This document shows positions 19,588-32,132 of a stretch of DNA of 64,000 nucleotides, piece by piece; the stretch's first letter is position 1; the number at the start of each line of letters is the position of its first letter. The notes under the pieces are model-generated. The model searched no databases. It saw only the letters and a program-made list of their open reading frames with translations, and was not told the DNA's origin. The DNA comes from Helianthus annuus (Eukaryota; Streptophyta; Magnoliopsida; Asterales; Asteraceae), in NCBI RefSeq assembly GCF_002127325.2, contig NC_035448.2:116122354-116186353 (forward strand), written 5' to 3'. The position numbers were made by a program, and so were the translations under genes.

Positions 19588-22500
19588 ATGGATACTGAAT
19601 TTTATAACGCTTTTGCTACCCCGGTCTCGATTACTCAGAATGCTTTGATTGAAAATGAAATCGGAACGTCTCAGAAACCACCGAAACTCATGGATATTGA
19701 TGATTACAACGTGTGGTCGGAAAGATTCGGAAATTGGGTCGAAGCTTATCATCTCGATGCGTGGGAACATACTGAAGAACCATATGTTAGACCAGTTAAA
19801 AATGGTGTGCAGCAAACACTTCGAGAAATGAGTTCAGATGAGAAAAAGAAATACCGTGATGAAAAACTCATGGTGAGTCTGCTTCAGCAAGCTATAAAAG
19901 AGGATATTCTGATTCTGCTTCAACACGATGGAACTGCGTATTCAATTTGGACAGAGTTGGAAGCAAAGTTTATTAGAAGTGATGACATGCTTAAGAATAA
20001 AAAATCTCTCATGAAGAAAGAATTTGATTTGTTTCGTGGTTTAAAGTCTGAAAACACCAAGCAGATTATTGATAGATATTGTAACTTGGTGAGAAATATG
20101 ACAAAGTTAGGTATTAAAAAGGATACTGATGAGTTAATTGAAAAACTTGCAGATGCGCTTCCATACTAAACATGGGGAACTTTTCTGATGATGCTGAGGT
20201 CTAACAGAAAAGATTACAAAACTATGACTTTGGGAGATTTTATCAAGCATTTGGAAGCTCAAGAGATAGAGCAGAGAAAGATCGCCAGGATGAAAAACTA
20301 TGATGGAGAACAGGTTATCAGTCTGTACTACAAGCATGGTGCTACTGATTCAACAAAGTTTTCTCCTAAGATTGAAACTGCTTACAGTGTTAAAGATTCT
20401 GCTAAGAAGACGGCATCTCAAGGATCAAGCAACAGCACAAGATTTTCATCTTTCGATCCTAACATCTTTGTAACAAAGAATGGTAGAAAACTTCAGTGTA
20501 ACATTGTGTTAAGCCTTGAAAATGATCAAGACTACACTGAAGATATTGCAAAAAATCAAATGTCTTTGTTAGGGATGATTTTAGAATCTTATAGTTGTTT
20601 TGTTGCAGGAAAGATCGGAAATCCAATGCTCACGAAAGAGGATTACGATTAAATTGATGCTGAAGAAATGGAATTGATGGATATAAAATGGTGTATGGCG
20701 AGTGTGATGAGACGCGCTGAAAAATTCAAACAAATTACTGGCCGTGATGATTTTCGTGATGCAAACGTTTCAGCTTTAGGTTTTGATAAATCTAAAGTTA
20801 CGTGTTTTCGTTGCAGGGAGAATGGGCATTTCAAGAGGGAATGCAAAAACCGTGAAGCTACCGGAGCCCAGAATCCTTTCGGAAACAATGATTATCACAA
20901 GAAGGCCATCTATCATCAAATCACTCAACCAGCACACCAGCATCAGGCACAAACGGCTCATGGGAGAGATGTGGTGGATAAAAAGGCATGTGTTGTTAGT
21001 CAGGGAAAATATGATAATTTTACCTGGGAAAAGTATCTTCCGAAAGAAAGCAAAGTGTGTTTAGCTGAACAAAATGATGAGAAGTTGGCAGAAGGATTTA
21101 CTTGGGATGATTTCTGTACAGATCAAGACTTTATGGCCAAAAATGCTTCTCATGCTTTCTTTGCTAATGCTTATGATTTGAAATGTGCAGAAAGATGCAG
21201 AAAAGTCATGGAAGCTGCTGAAGAGAGACGAAGAAAGATCATAGAAGAGGCTGAAGAGGAAGAGAGATTGAAGGAAGAAGCAAAAGCTGAAAAATTGAGA
21301 AGAGCTCAATTTTTAAATTCAAGCAGGACAGTGAAAGAAGTTCCTGAATTTGAGATTAGAGTGGATGCTGAACCGGTCATGGTCCAAGAAAAGTGCATGA
21401 ATTGTGATTCGCTGATTAAGCAGAACAATGAGCTGTTGCACAATATTCACAAGCTGAAAGAATCATATGATATTATGAACAGAGAAATCAACAAATATAC
21501 TGATTCTGATGGTGAACAAGCTGAAGCGATGAATACTTTGAAGATAGCTTATCTGAGACAGCTTGATACGGCAAACTATAACATAAAGAAATGTGCAGAT
21601 CTCGAGCTTGAGTTGGCAACACAAAAGATAGAAACTAAGAAAGTTAAGAAATTATTAGACAGTTACTCATGTTCTACTTTTGTTGTTGACAGAATTTATC
21701 CAGTGGTAAAAGATTTAAAGACATTTGAAGAAGTGAAGATAGTTGAAGAAGAAAAATCCGTGACAAAAGATGAAGAAAAGTTGAAGAATTCTGGTAAGAA
21801 ACCGAGTGTGTCCTACAATAGATGTCCGCCCCCGGTCGAAAATGGATATTCACCTCGAAATCCAAATTCAGAAAGAGTCAATAAAGCGATCAATTTGAAA
21901 TGGGAGTCTGGGTCGTCGGATAACTTACCAGAAAGTATTGATGTCACATATACGTCATCAGACACTGATCATGAGTCAAAGTTGATAAAAAGTATGGTCG
22001 ATCAGGTGTTAGACACAGATGACAATGAGGAATCAAAGCCGGAGTCCAAACCCGAGTCAAAGTCTGGATCAAAGCCGACAAATAAAAAGGACAAACGGGT
22101 TTATGATAAAGAGTTTTTACTTTCGAAATCTAATTTGAATGATGAATCAGTCAAAGTGACATATACTTTGAAAGGTTCTGACAAATTATATTCAGATGAA
22201 AGTTTTCCAATAAGAAGTGTCAGACTTGAAATGATTCAAAAGGTTTTCAAAATCACAGAAATTAATATTTCTGAAATAAAAGATTTCAATCTTAATGGAA
22301 AACCTAAACAATACACTTCAAGAGACCAACAGAGAATTAACAAGAAAATGGGTTATAATTATGGTTATAGTTTCCAAAAGAAACCAAACCATGATCGTAA
22401 TTTCAAAAAGAAAGGTCTTGGTTTTATTCCACAGAAAAACTATAAAAATGAAAAAGTTTATAAACCAAAAACAATGTTTGTTGCAGGAAAAACAACAGAA

Positions 22501-23226
22501 GCTGAAAAAGAAAAATCATTCAGAAATCAAACAAATCAAGAATTCCTTGCAAAGAAGCAAGAGGATATGAAGAAGAAGGAAGATCCGAAGAAGGTTGAAA
22601 AGAGATCTTGTTTTCAGTGTAAAGCTGTGGGTCATATTGCGAAAGATTGTCCAAAGACATTTCGACCAAAACAAGAAGTCTCAAGAAAAATGAAAGAAAA
22701 AGTGGTTGAAAAGACTGAACTGTCAACCCGGAAGTTCACAGGCTTTGAGAATTCAACTTATGAAAAAGGAGAATGTTCAAAGAGTGCTGCCAAAAGAATA
22801 GACAATGCTACAAATCAGAAATGGGTTGTAAAAGGTTTAGGTAACAAGTCTGGTGATGAATCTGATTCCATAAAATCAGAGGAGCCACGTGTTGAGAAAA
22901 AGATTGAAAAGAAAGTTTCGAAAGTGGACGATGAGAATTTTCCGCCACTAAATGCAAAAAATTACAAATCTAAAATTGGAAAAGTTGAAATTTCAAATCA
23001 GTTTTATTCTGACAAGAAGAAAATTGATGTTGAAAAAACTTTCAATGGAAATGTAAAACGCATCTTTGGAAAAATGGTCAGTGGTAAGGCCCAAAGCATT
23101 CAGGATTTTTATGCTTCCAAAGGATGGGTTTACAGGTCGGTTGAAAGAAACAATGAAAACGATGAGGTTACACCCAAGGAAGGTCAGGCTTGGGTGCATA
23201 TATTTTTTTCAAGAATGAAAACCTGA
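19588..23226 (+). pseudogene. Long gag-like ORF of element P (two stop codons)
   Basis: One reading frame of 1213 codons from ATG 19588 (MDTEFYNAFATPV) to TGA 23226, interrupted only by TAA at 20167-20169 and TAA at 20650-20652. The N-terminal about 190 residues look like the copia-type gag/UBN2 domain (YNVWSERFGNWVEAY, IWTELEAKF, MKKEFDLFRG). Zinc knuckles: CFRCRENGHFKREC near residue 410 and CFQCKAVGHIAKDC near 1010. Between them lie a charged coiled coil (EEAEEEERLKEEAKAEKL) and long acidic/Lys-rich linkers. Such proteins are often auto-annotated as CCHC zinc-finger proteins, but the LTRs show it is a retroelement Gag. The stops look like CAA-to-TAA changes, so the source copy was probably open. 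Confidence 0.85.
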
Positions 23227-25218
23227 CTTGCCGGAGATCCCAAGATGGTATTGTGGATCATGAATCGGCATCTTTCTAAATCTGTTTGTGAAGTTGCAGG
23301 ACTTGCCGGAACTCCCAGGTTTATAAGCGAGGAGTAGGAATCGGCACTTTGAAAATTCAACCAAACGATGGTAATTGGTTGAAAAAGAGGTTTGAAATTT
23401 TTAGTTGTGGAATGGAGTTGATTTTACAAGTGGTTAAATCAAGGTCATTAAATTGGACTTGATTTAATTATCATTCAAGAATTTGGTAAACAAAGTGATG
23501 ATTTGAACCCCATTTTTACAAAAGGTAAAAGCAACTAAACTTATTTTCCGGAAAAACCATTCTGACTAAAACAAACTTAAGTGTTTTGAAATCATTATGG
23601 GAAAAATAGTTTGTTGTGAGGGGGAGTTCTGATTGTTTAAGCCAAACGGATGGAGAATTGAAGTATTTCGATATCAGTTGTCATGTTCGGTACAGTTTAT
23701 TTTCTATTTTCTTTAGATGTGTTTGAATTTTAGGGGGAGTAAGAATTTTTATAGAAAATCCAAAAACATCAGGAAATTTGAAAAAGACAAAAACATGATA
23801 AAACTAAAAAATGAGTTTTTGTTGCATAAAAGAGGAAATGATAGTACATCAGTGGACTATCACAGCACGCTAAAGAATTGTAAAGTCAAAATGTGATAAA
23901 CAATCTTACTGCGGATGTGTCAGTAGATTTTCGCACATTTAGTAAATTGAAACGAGATATAAACCTAAATCAAACTTGCTTAATTCGTGGGTAACTATTC
24001 TTGAATATATGGGTAACCCTCGAAATCTTGTTTGAAAGGTCCCGTATTCTGAGATACTAGGTCTTTGTGCTTAGTGATATCTGGGGTATTATTCCGGGAC
24101 TTTTGCTGTATGGAAATACTGACCTAGTCCCCGAATAATACTTTCTGCAAAAAGCTTTGAAACATAAGCGCCGCCCTCAGCAAACTGATTAAACGATAAA
24201 ACTGGTAATCTTTGCTGTTGTAACAAAAGATCCTCTAAAGGGGACCCACCAAAAGTCGAGCCGTCATCTCTCTGCTGAACGGAAGTTCTGACCTGAGCTC
24301 TCACGGTTTCGCATCTACCCCTTTACAGATATCATCTGTGGTATACTCACCTGTAAGACTGAATATTTGGGATCTGGATACGGGAGTATATTCAAGTGGA
24401 GTGATACACAATTAAGTTTAAGTCTTTAAAACATTAATATCGTATCTCGAATCAATTGAAGTCTGTGTGAAAATTTAAGTGGACAAACATACTGACAATC
24501 TAGGTAAATTGTTTAGAACTTAACATGTAATCAAGCTTAACGGTGTTTGTGATATGTTTCATAACTGATATGATCCTCTTGCACAAACTCACAAAAATAT
24601 TGTCTGTAAATATTTCATTTCTGCATTTACTTTTATTCAAAAATCCAAAAAGATTTTTGGTGTGTTTTAGCATAAATTTTGAAAATTCAAAAAGATTTTC
24701 GACAACTGGTGTTGAGATGCTGATTTTCGAAATTCAAAGTGCTAAACTTGAAGAACTGGTTTGGAGAATGTTTGTGTAGATGGTAAAGTTGTTTTGATAA
24801 GAACCAGTAATCATTTCTTGAATGCAAAATCATTACTGTTTTGGTTCAACATAGTGTCTAAATTGTTGAGAAGTTTAATCTTTGTAGAAACTTATGGTTA
24901 GGTAGAGATTGTGCAGTTACAGGTGTTAAAGTGCCAGGTTATGATCTTGAACCTGATGAGAGCCTGTTTACGATCTTAGAACCAGTGAAAGTTTGAATTC
25001 CAGACTACGATCCCAGCTGTGTGAGAGGGGGAGTCTGAAGACACCGAGTCAACATTCAAGAGTGAAGAGGTTGATGATGATGAAGATATAGAACGAGGAT
25101 TCTTGGAACGACAGATATTTCAGAGGAAGATTGTCGACTGATGAAGATAGTAGATAGACATGTGCGAAGACAGATTGGAAAGATCTATGAAGGCTCCGTC
25201 AACATCCGAGGGGGAGTT
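23227..25218 (+). other. 3' non-coding region and PPT of element P
   Basis: About 2 kb with no domain of protease, integrase or RT in any frame. It holds several purine-rich gggggag runs (near 23621, 23734, 25025) and the PPT gagggggag at 25208-25216, next to the 3' LTR. It may be the scar of a lost pol region or replacement filler. Small ORFs at 24089-24304 and 24543-24779 are unsupported. Confidence 0.7.
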
Positions 25219-25683
25219 TGTTGGTGCACCTACGTCTGCTGACTACGTCTTCCATCAAGTCGTGAAGCTGAGCATATCAGAAATGGCATAGAATCCTAGA
25301 AATAGGAGATTGTATATGGATCGCTTATTTGTACCTAGTCTAGGATCGCTTTTGTGTCATAGTAGTGTATGGATCGCTTATTAGGACATGTTCTGGATCG
25401 CTTATGTGTCATGATGTGTAGGGTCGCTCATACGTACATGTCGTATGAGCGGACCAGAAATTCTATATATAGGTCCTAGGGGCGATCTAAAACAATAGTT
25501 GATGCTGTATTGTTCCGGTACTCTGCCGAAGTGCTGTCAGATCTTGTAACTGAGTTTGAAATCAATACAACAGCAAGTTTAAAGTGTATACAGCTTCAAT
25601 AGCACCGAATTATTAGTTTCCGCCTCTTAATTCGGATACGAACTTCTCTGAACGACTCAAACAGGTCGACGAACGATCCTACA
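25219..25683 (+). repeat. 3' LTR of element P
   Basis: Same length as the 5' LTR; differences are c/t (ggcacag/ggcatag), g/c (gatggtg/gatgctg) and g/a (tacggct/tacagct). It repeats the hairpin and TATA-like sequence. Confidence 0.93.
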
Positions 25684-26170
25684 CAAGCAATGATCAGAAT
25701 AAAGCTGAATGATGCCAAGAAGTATGACCTATATCATTTCAAAGAGGTACACAACCATGATTTTGTGCATGAAGAAGATTTACATTTTCTTAAGGAAAAC
25801 CGAGGGGTTAATCATGCGCACGAAGATATGATAAATAAGATGTCAAAGCTTAACATTGGTCCTATTTGAGCATTTAATATTATGAAGGAGGTGTGTGGCG
25901 GGTTCGATAAAGTCGGGGCGACCAAAGTTGATTTCAAAAATTTCAAAAAAGAATTAAATTTGTTCATCGGAGAGTTTGATGCTAAAATGTTTGTCATGCG
26001 ATTAATGAGGAAAAAAGAGTTTTTACCGAACTTTTCTTGTGAATATCAAACGACGGACGAAGGTGTGTTGAAGTGTATTTTCTGGGCTGACGAGGAGATG
26101 AAGTTTTATATGTTTGGAGACGTTGAATCCTTTGATGCTACCTACAAGCGGAACGAGTAAGGAAGATATT

Positions 26171-27083
26171 TGTAACACCCCGAAAATATAGACATTTTAA
26201 TATAAATTTAATGTTGGTAATAAACAAAATAAACTAACTAGGAATAAAAATAACCTGGTTAGTTAGAAGTCTTGTAGTAATATGGAGTTGATTAAAAACA
26301 CCTAAAATAAAACTTGACAATAGTTGAAGGGCCAAAGGTGTTAAATTTGAAACTAGTTTTATAAAACAATAATTAAAAATCATAAACACACACTTGTGTG
26401 TGTGTGTCTGGATCGGTTAAACACAGGGGGTGACCAAACTCCTCCCTTCAAACCCTAGTTCTTGCAAATTGATCAAATTGAAAGATCAAATCAGTTCTAA
26501 ATCGATAACCAAGCATAAATTAATGATTATCGCAGTGAAGTGATCATAAGGCAAGGAAACTGGAATGTCAAGCGGACAAGCCGGTGGTGATATACGTTTG
26601 AAAGGAGCGCTTTGAAGGTACGTAACATTGGTTCCGTTACATTACGCTTTGATTTGAATGTTGATAGTTAAATTAGTGTCGTGAGATAACGTAGTAAGTT
26701 GTAGAAGTGACAAGGTTCACTAAATAATTAGAATGGGTCAAAAGACTTGTAAAATACGTTTGGCTTGTCATTGAAATGGTGGATTCCATTAGACAAACAA
26801 ACGGGTCAAAACAAGGGTAATTTATTAAAGTGATGCGAACGTCACTCTAAAATTTGGAGTTATGAAAGCGTAATACCATGAAATGGTAATGATACGCACA
26901 AGCTCATAAGCCCGGGGAAAATGGGTATGTACACTAAAAAGTAAAACGAATGTTTGACATGTAATGTAAAATACAAAAACAAATGGGTCTAATAATCGAA
27001 ATATGGATTTATGAACTACTCATTCATAAACTGGGTTTCAATGTGAGTAAATAAGATAATTGGATCCATATTTTTATTACGGA
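26171..27083 (+). mobile_element. Element N': 5' part of an LTR (TGTAACACCCC start)
   Basis: Begins TGTAACACCCCGAAAATA at 26171, directly after the FAR1-like codons, and is cut at 27083 by element D. AT-rich, with a palindromic acacacacttgtgtgtgtgt near 26385-26406. No coding sequence. Its other end was not found beyond D. Confidence 0.55.
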
Positions 27084-27821
27084 TGTTATGGGTCATTTTC
27101 TGAGCATATATCCTGACTAATATTCTGCCTTTGACTGTTTGTTTGTGATCAGGATACCCGATCAGGATATTGGTAACATCCTGATGCGATATCCTGGTTA
27201 TGACTAATTTAACCACGTGCAGATTAAAATGTGCGGGTCTCTAACAGTCAAGTGGACCTCTTCTCCTTAGGACTCGGGCAAACTAGTTATATAAGAGACG
27301 TTGAATCCGGAAGAAGTGGACTACAACGTTCACTTGAGGAATATTCGAAGCATCCCGGTTTAATAGGGTAGTTAGTTGTTTTCGTTTAACTATAAATAGA
27401 ATGATCGGATTAGATTAAGTCACATACTCACTTTCGCACACTTTGCTCTCTAGCTACTAGCAATCACTACACACAAACACTTGACTCAAATCTCATTGTA
27501 ACACCTAGTTGATCCGCATCATATCCTACACTGTATCCTGACATTTGAAGTAATAGAAGAACAAGGCAGCTGCGATTGTCAGCTCCCGAGGTTTTGTGCC
27601 GACGATCTAGATTGATCAAGGGCTTTCCTCGTACATCCTGTGTCATCCTTTACATTTTTGCTTATTGTTTGATCATAGATACAGCTCTATATCCTGAGCC
27701 GTATCCTGAAACTATTTTAGCAAATAACTTAACTTGAATATTTTCAACACACATTTCTAGCACACTACCTCACTTAACTAATTTGATCACTAAATTGCTT
27801 CGGTAATTTTTGACCAAAACA
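27084..27821 (+). repeat. 5' LTR of Tat element D (738 bp)
   Basis: TGTTATGGGTCATTTTC...TTTTGACCAAAACA. TATA box TATAAATAG at 27391. Dense in CAGGAT/ATCCTG. The left flank is ACGGA. No 3' LTR of D was found: the K LTR at 58327 is clearly diverged from it and its flank (CCAAG) does not match. Confidence 0.88.
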
Positions 27822-27824
27822 ATT

Positions 27825-27842
27825 TGGCGCCCACCGTGGGGC
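27825..27842 (+). promoter_or_regulatory. Primer binding site of element D
   Basis: TGGCGCCCACCGTGGGGC, the usual Tat-type TGGCGCC primer site (tRNA-Asp-like at its start), 3 bp after the LTR. Confidence 0.75.
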
Positions 27843-27925
27843 AAGTGGTGCTATTTCTACTAAAAGGTTTTGCAAAATCGCTATTTGGTTTTCTATTTTC
27901 AAAACTTTTTGCTTCACTATTTTCA

Positions 27926-29330
27926 ATGGTCTCAAGATCAAACATGAGCTCTTCCACCATGTCTACTACAACCTCTGCAACAATTGGTTCGGTGCTTCCA
28001 CCACCTCCTCCGAGATCTCAAGCCTCTTCCCAAGGAACTGAAATTCATGTGGCTCGGGATGTTATCCCCGCTCGCAATACACAGGGATCTGCTCCTGTTT
28101 TAGCTTCTAATGAGGAAATTCTAAATTTGTTTGATAGTGTACAGAAACAGATGAGGCAGCAGCTGGAAACTAATTAAATGCTGATGAGAGAGATACAACT
28201 CTTGAAATCCGTCTCGAGCAGGCCTGCTAAAGATACTGTCACTCCCTTACAACCCAGGGCTTTGAACTTCAGTTCTGCAATTTACACTAAGGATAACCGG
28301 GGAAATATTGTGCCTAGCCATTCCCAGAATCATACTCCTGAGATACCCTCTTCGGTTAGAATGTCAACTGTGAGGAGCTCAGGATATGCTTCAGGATATG
28401 GCAAGAACCTCAGATTGGTAATGTATCTAATAATAATAATACTCTTGCCACTAACGGTGTTGGATCTTTGCAGGATGCAGGTGTGACATCAGCATTATCT
28501 AGGGAGCTTCAGAAGCTAAAGGACATGATATCCAGTGTGCCTGGGGTGGTCCATCCAATTCCAGAAGTATCCTAGGACAGTCACAGGATATCCCGGTTTG
28601 CGCATCATATCTGTGATGCTGAAATCCCAAAAAGATTTCAGACCCCCAACATGAAGCTCTACGATGGAACCACGGATCCTGAGGAGCATATTTCCCAGTA
28701 TAGGGAAAGGATGGAAATCAACCCTATCCCTCCGGATCTCAAGGAAGCATGCCTGTGCAAGGGTTTTTGTTCTATCTTAACAGATCAGCCTTAAAATGGC
28801 TCTTAAACGTTCATCCTCACTCAATTACTTCATTTGCTCATTTGGTTAATTTATTTAATAGTCAATTTTCTTGCAGCCGAAGTTTTGAGAAATTAGCCAG
28901 TGATCTTTACAGGATAACTCAAGGACCCCAGGAATCCTAGAGGGATTATGTGAATAAGTTTAGCCGGGAGTCCTTAGATATCCCGCACCTTGATGTTGCA
29001 ACAGCTGTGTAGGCTTTCAAGATGGGGTTGCAAAAAGATTCTCAATTTTACCAGGATCTTGTAATGAATCCCTGCAGGAATCTGGACGAAGCTCGCAACA
29101 GGGCTCTGAGATATATTCGGTTGGAGGATGATAAAAAGATGCAAGTGAGGATGAATTCATCTACAACCTATGAGTCAACCAACAGGAAATCAGAATCCTT
29201 GTATAAACCATATCGCTCTAAGCCATATGGCAGAAATGACAGCAAGAAAGTGAATGTTGTTGAAGACGAGGATCCTGATGACAGACAAAGCCAGGTGGCC
29301 CCGGAAGAATCAACAAAAAGCTGATTGGAA
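27926..29330 (+). pseudogene. gag of Tat element D (several stops and shifts)
   Basis: ATG at 27926 (MVSRSNMSSS). In order: Pro-rich VLPPPPPRSQASS; EEILNLFDSVQKQMRQQ; MLMREIQLLKS; the retrotransposon capsid core (KLYDGTTDPEEH, near 28650; ALKWLLNVHPHSI, SFEKLASDLYRITQG); then MGLQKDSQFYQDLVMNP and a Lys/Arg-rich tail. Stops include TAA 28175, TAG 28573, TAG near 28938 and TAG 29010. Comparison with G shows a deletion of some tens of bases near 29275 that shifts the frame. Gag would have packaged the RNA; this copy cannot. Confidence 0.85.
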
Positions 29331-29337
29331 GGATAAG

Positions 29338-30118
29338 TCCAAATGGTGTGCCTTCCATGAGGATTTCGGACTTGTTACTGAGGATTGCATTGCTTTAAGG
29401 AAAGAAATAAGCTATCTCTTGAGCAAGGGATACCTGAAGGACCTCCTGGGGAAAAGAAGAATAAGGGTCAGGATCCTGAGAAGGATCCTGAACGAGCGGC
29501 ATCACCTCCTGCGGACGCCAAAATAATTAACTTTATTTCAGGAGGATTCAAATTCTGCGGCAAAAAGGCACGCGAAGGAAGCTAAAGCGGAGAGGGGAGA
29601 TAAGCCGACCAGGTTGACGACCCTCACAACTGACAAAGTGATCACTTTTGATAGTGACTGTTCAGGATCCTCACCATGATGCTCTAGTAATTACATTATA
29701 TTTCGCTAACCATTTTGTACGCAGGATACTGTTAGATAACGGCAGCTCCGTCAATATAATTCAACTGGAAACGTTGAAGAGGATGAATGTATCCCCGGTG
29801 GATATTACTTTGAAATCCACTGTGCTCGTCGGTTTCAGTGGAGAAGCCAGGAATACCGTAGGGGAGATAAAATTGCCTGTATATGTTGAATGGGTCAATT
29901 CAATGCAGTGCTTCTGTGTCATGGACTCCCTATCCTGCTATAATATTAAATTAGGAAGGCATTGGATCCATGATATGAAAGCTGTGCCGTCAACCTATCA
30001 CCAATGTATCAAGATACCTACTCCTTGGGGAGTTGTCAAGGTGGAAAGTGACCAGCAGGAAGCAAAAGAGTGATATTCTTCTTCGATGAAGTCCTCGACG
30101 AAGCCTAGTGCAGCATAG
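29338..30118 (+). pseudogene. Protease region of Tat element D
   Basis: Starts with KDKSKWCAFHEDFGLVTEDC (zinc-knuckle-like, FHEDFGHxTEDC type) and continues to a retropepsin with catalytic LLDNGSSVNII (about 29720), VLVGFSGEARNTVGE and a conserved LGRHWIHDMKAVPSTYHQ. Frame breaks occur near 29520-29660. In this Tat group the active-site motif is DNGSS rather than DTG. It would cleave Gag-Pol; broken here. Confidence 0.8.
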
Positions 30119-30280
30119 CAATTAAAGATGCGGGCCCAGGATATTGTGGTGGCTTCTGAGCAGGATGTAAAGAAAATTATCCTGGATCAGGATAATCCAG
30201 ATATCTCGATGCTCGTAGGAACCAATATCCCTCAGGATATTGAAAATCAATTGACTAACTTTTTGAAATGCAGGATGTAA

Positions 30281-32085
30281 ATGTTCGCGTGGAAGCACAA
30301 GGATATGACATGTATTTCCAAGGATATTATAACACATAAGCTTGGTATTGACAGGTCATTCAAGCCTGTCCAGCAGAAAAGAAGGAAATTTACTCTGGAA
30401 CGAAATGTGATCATCCAAGAGGAAGTTGAAAGACTACTAAAAAGCAAATTGATTAGGGAAGTGAAGCTTCCTAAATGGCTGGAAAATGTAGTTGTGGTGC
30501 AAAAGAAAAACGGGAAATGGAGAGTGTGTGTGGATTACACAGACTTGAACAAAGCTTGTCCCAAACAACCGTTTCCTCTACCTCATATTGATTCAATGGT
30601 GGATGCTACCGCTGGCCACGAGATGTTAATCTTCATGGATGCCTCTTCAGGATTTCAGCAGATCCAAATGGAACCCTCCGATCAGGAGGATACTGCTTTT
30701 ATGACACCGACAGGTATTTATTGTTATACAGCTATGCCTTTTGGTTTAAAAAATGCAGGTGCAACATACCAAAGGCTGGTGAACATGATGTTTAAAGACA
30801 AACTGGGGGACACCATGGAAGTATACATCGATGATATGGTAGTAAAATCCAAGAAGGCTGAGGATCACCTCCAGGATATTAAGGGAGCATTTGATATCCT
30901 GGACCGGTACAACATGAAATTGAATCCTGCTAAATGCCATTTTGGAATGGGGACAGGAAAGTTTCTAGGATACATGGTGACTAAAAGGGGGATAGAAGCA
31001 AGCCTGGAGCAGATTAAAGCCATCTTAGATATCAAGTCACCTTCAAATATGAAGGATTTTCAACGATTAACGAGGCGAGTAGCAGCTTTGAATAGATTTA
31101 TCTCAAGATCCTCGGAAAAATGTAAGGAGTTTTATGATATTCTTAAGAAGAATAAGAAATTCAAATGGGGAGAGAAGCATGAAACAGTCTTGCAGGATTT
31201 GAAGCAGTATCTTTCAACCGCACCTCTGTTAATGAAACCTGAGGATGGCGAACCACTATCCCTATATCTCGTAGTATCAGGGAATGCAGTAAGTGATGTC
31301 CTTGTAAAGGATCATGAAGGTCAGCAGTATCCTGTCTTTTATGTTAGTAAAAGTTTATTAGATGCTGAAACTAGATATTCTCATTTAGAGAAATTGATAC
31401 TAGCCCTAGTTATGGCATCAACAAAACTTAGACACTATTTTGAAACACATAGGATTCATGTTAAAACCAACTATCCTATTAAAAATGTGCTTAGGAAACC
31501 GAGATGTCAGGAAGGATGGCCAAATGGTCAGTAAACTTAAGTGCCTTTGATATAGTATATGAACCTAGAAATGCCATAAAGTCTCAGGCTTTAGCAGACT
31601 TTGTGGCTGATTTCAGTAGTGTTATTCAAAATGAAGTAGACTTAGAAGTACAACAACTAGGAGAAAATTTAGAATCCTGGACGCTATATACTGATGATGC
31701 ATCTAACGTAAGAGGTGTAGGTTTGGGTATACTACTAAAATCGCCACAGGGGGACATATTACCCCAGGCTATTAGATGTGAGTTTCCTGCCACTGATAAT
31801 GAAGCAGAATATGAAGCTTTAATTGCAGGATTAGAATTGGCTAAGAGCATGAATATCAAGAGTTTACAAGTATTTGTCGATTCCTTGTTAATCAGTAATC
31901 ATTTTAATGGATCTTATGCAGTAAAAGGTGAAAAATTAGCTGAATATCTTGAAATTGTCAAAAAATTAGCAGGATATTTCGATGTTTTTACACTTGAACA
32001 GGTACCAAGAGAGGATAATGCTGAAGCTGATGCCTTGGCAAATCTGGGATCATCAGTCAGGATACCAAAGGGACCCAAATACTAA
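30281..32085 (+). pseudogene. Reverse transcriptase and RNase H of Tat element D
   Basis: RT from about 30360: KNGKWRVCVDYTDLNKACPK, FMDASSGFQQIQM, MPFGLKNAGATYQ, and catalytic VYIDDMVVKS (30821). The first RNase H follows (YLVVSGNAVSDVLV). From 31504 in another frame comes the second, archaeal/plant-type RNase H (SWTLYTDDASNVRGVG, EAEYEALIAGLELA, VPREDNAEADALANLG). Having two RNase H domains is typical of the Tat lineage. A frame change near 31490-31530 and a one-base loss near 32070 relative to G end the frame early. Confidence 0.9.
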
Positions 32086-32132
32086 TATTACATATCCTGT
32101 ATCCTGCGACGGATCCTCAGGATAAGGAAGTA

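Larger units (their letters stand above)
18478..25683 (+). mobile_element. Element P: gag-only, copia-like non-autonomous LTR element
   Basis: 7206-bp element with 465-bp LTRs (18478-18942, 25219-25683) and a 5-bp duplication CAAGC (18473-18477, 25684-25688). It disrupts the FAR1-like gene inside the codons for Cys-Gln-Ala. The LTRs differ at 3 positions. It has an initiator-Met primer binding site, a motif-rich leader, a long gag-like ORF and a PPT. No protease, integrase, RT or RNase H is seen in any frame, so replication would need enzymes from a partner element. Confidence 0.93.
17313..26170 (+). pseudogene. FAR1/FHY3-related (MULE-transposase-type) gene, broken and split by element P
   Basis: Proposed exon 1 is 17313-17346 (MASNTIVDCRD), then a phase-1 intron 17347-18145 (acceptor tttatag), then exon 2 from 18146. 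Visible parts of the FAR1 DNA-binding domain: FDTVDVAYNFYKAYADAAGW (18246-18312), SKRTGCQA (about 18455-18477), and after the insertion MIRIKLNDAKKYDLYHFKEVHNHDF (25688 on), giving a Cys/His zinc-finger pattern. Then comes the region before the MULE transposase domain: KEVCGGFDKVGATK, LMRKKEFLPNF, FWADEEMKF, FGDVESFDATYKRNE (to about 26157). Damage: a frameshift near 18230, TAG at about 18321, TGA or shift near 18360-18400, TGA at 25867-25869, TAA at 26158, insertion of P, and loss of everything beyond 26170. Host FAR1-type genes are DNA-binding regulators descended from transposases; whether this was a host gene or a MULE is not decidable here. Confidence 0.8.

Noticed and set aside
20668..23226. 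Host CCHC zinc-finger gene of 852 codons
   Set aside because: It is the continuation of the same frame as 19588-20652, inside an LTR element with TSD; it is element P's gag.
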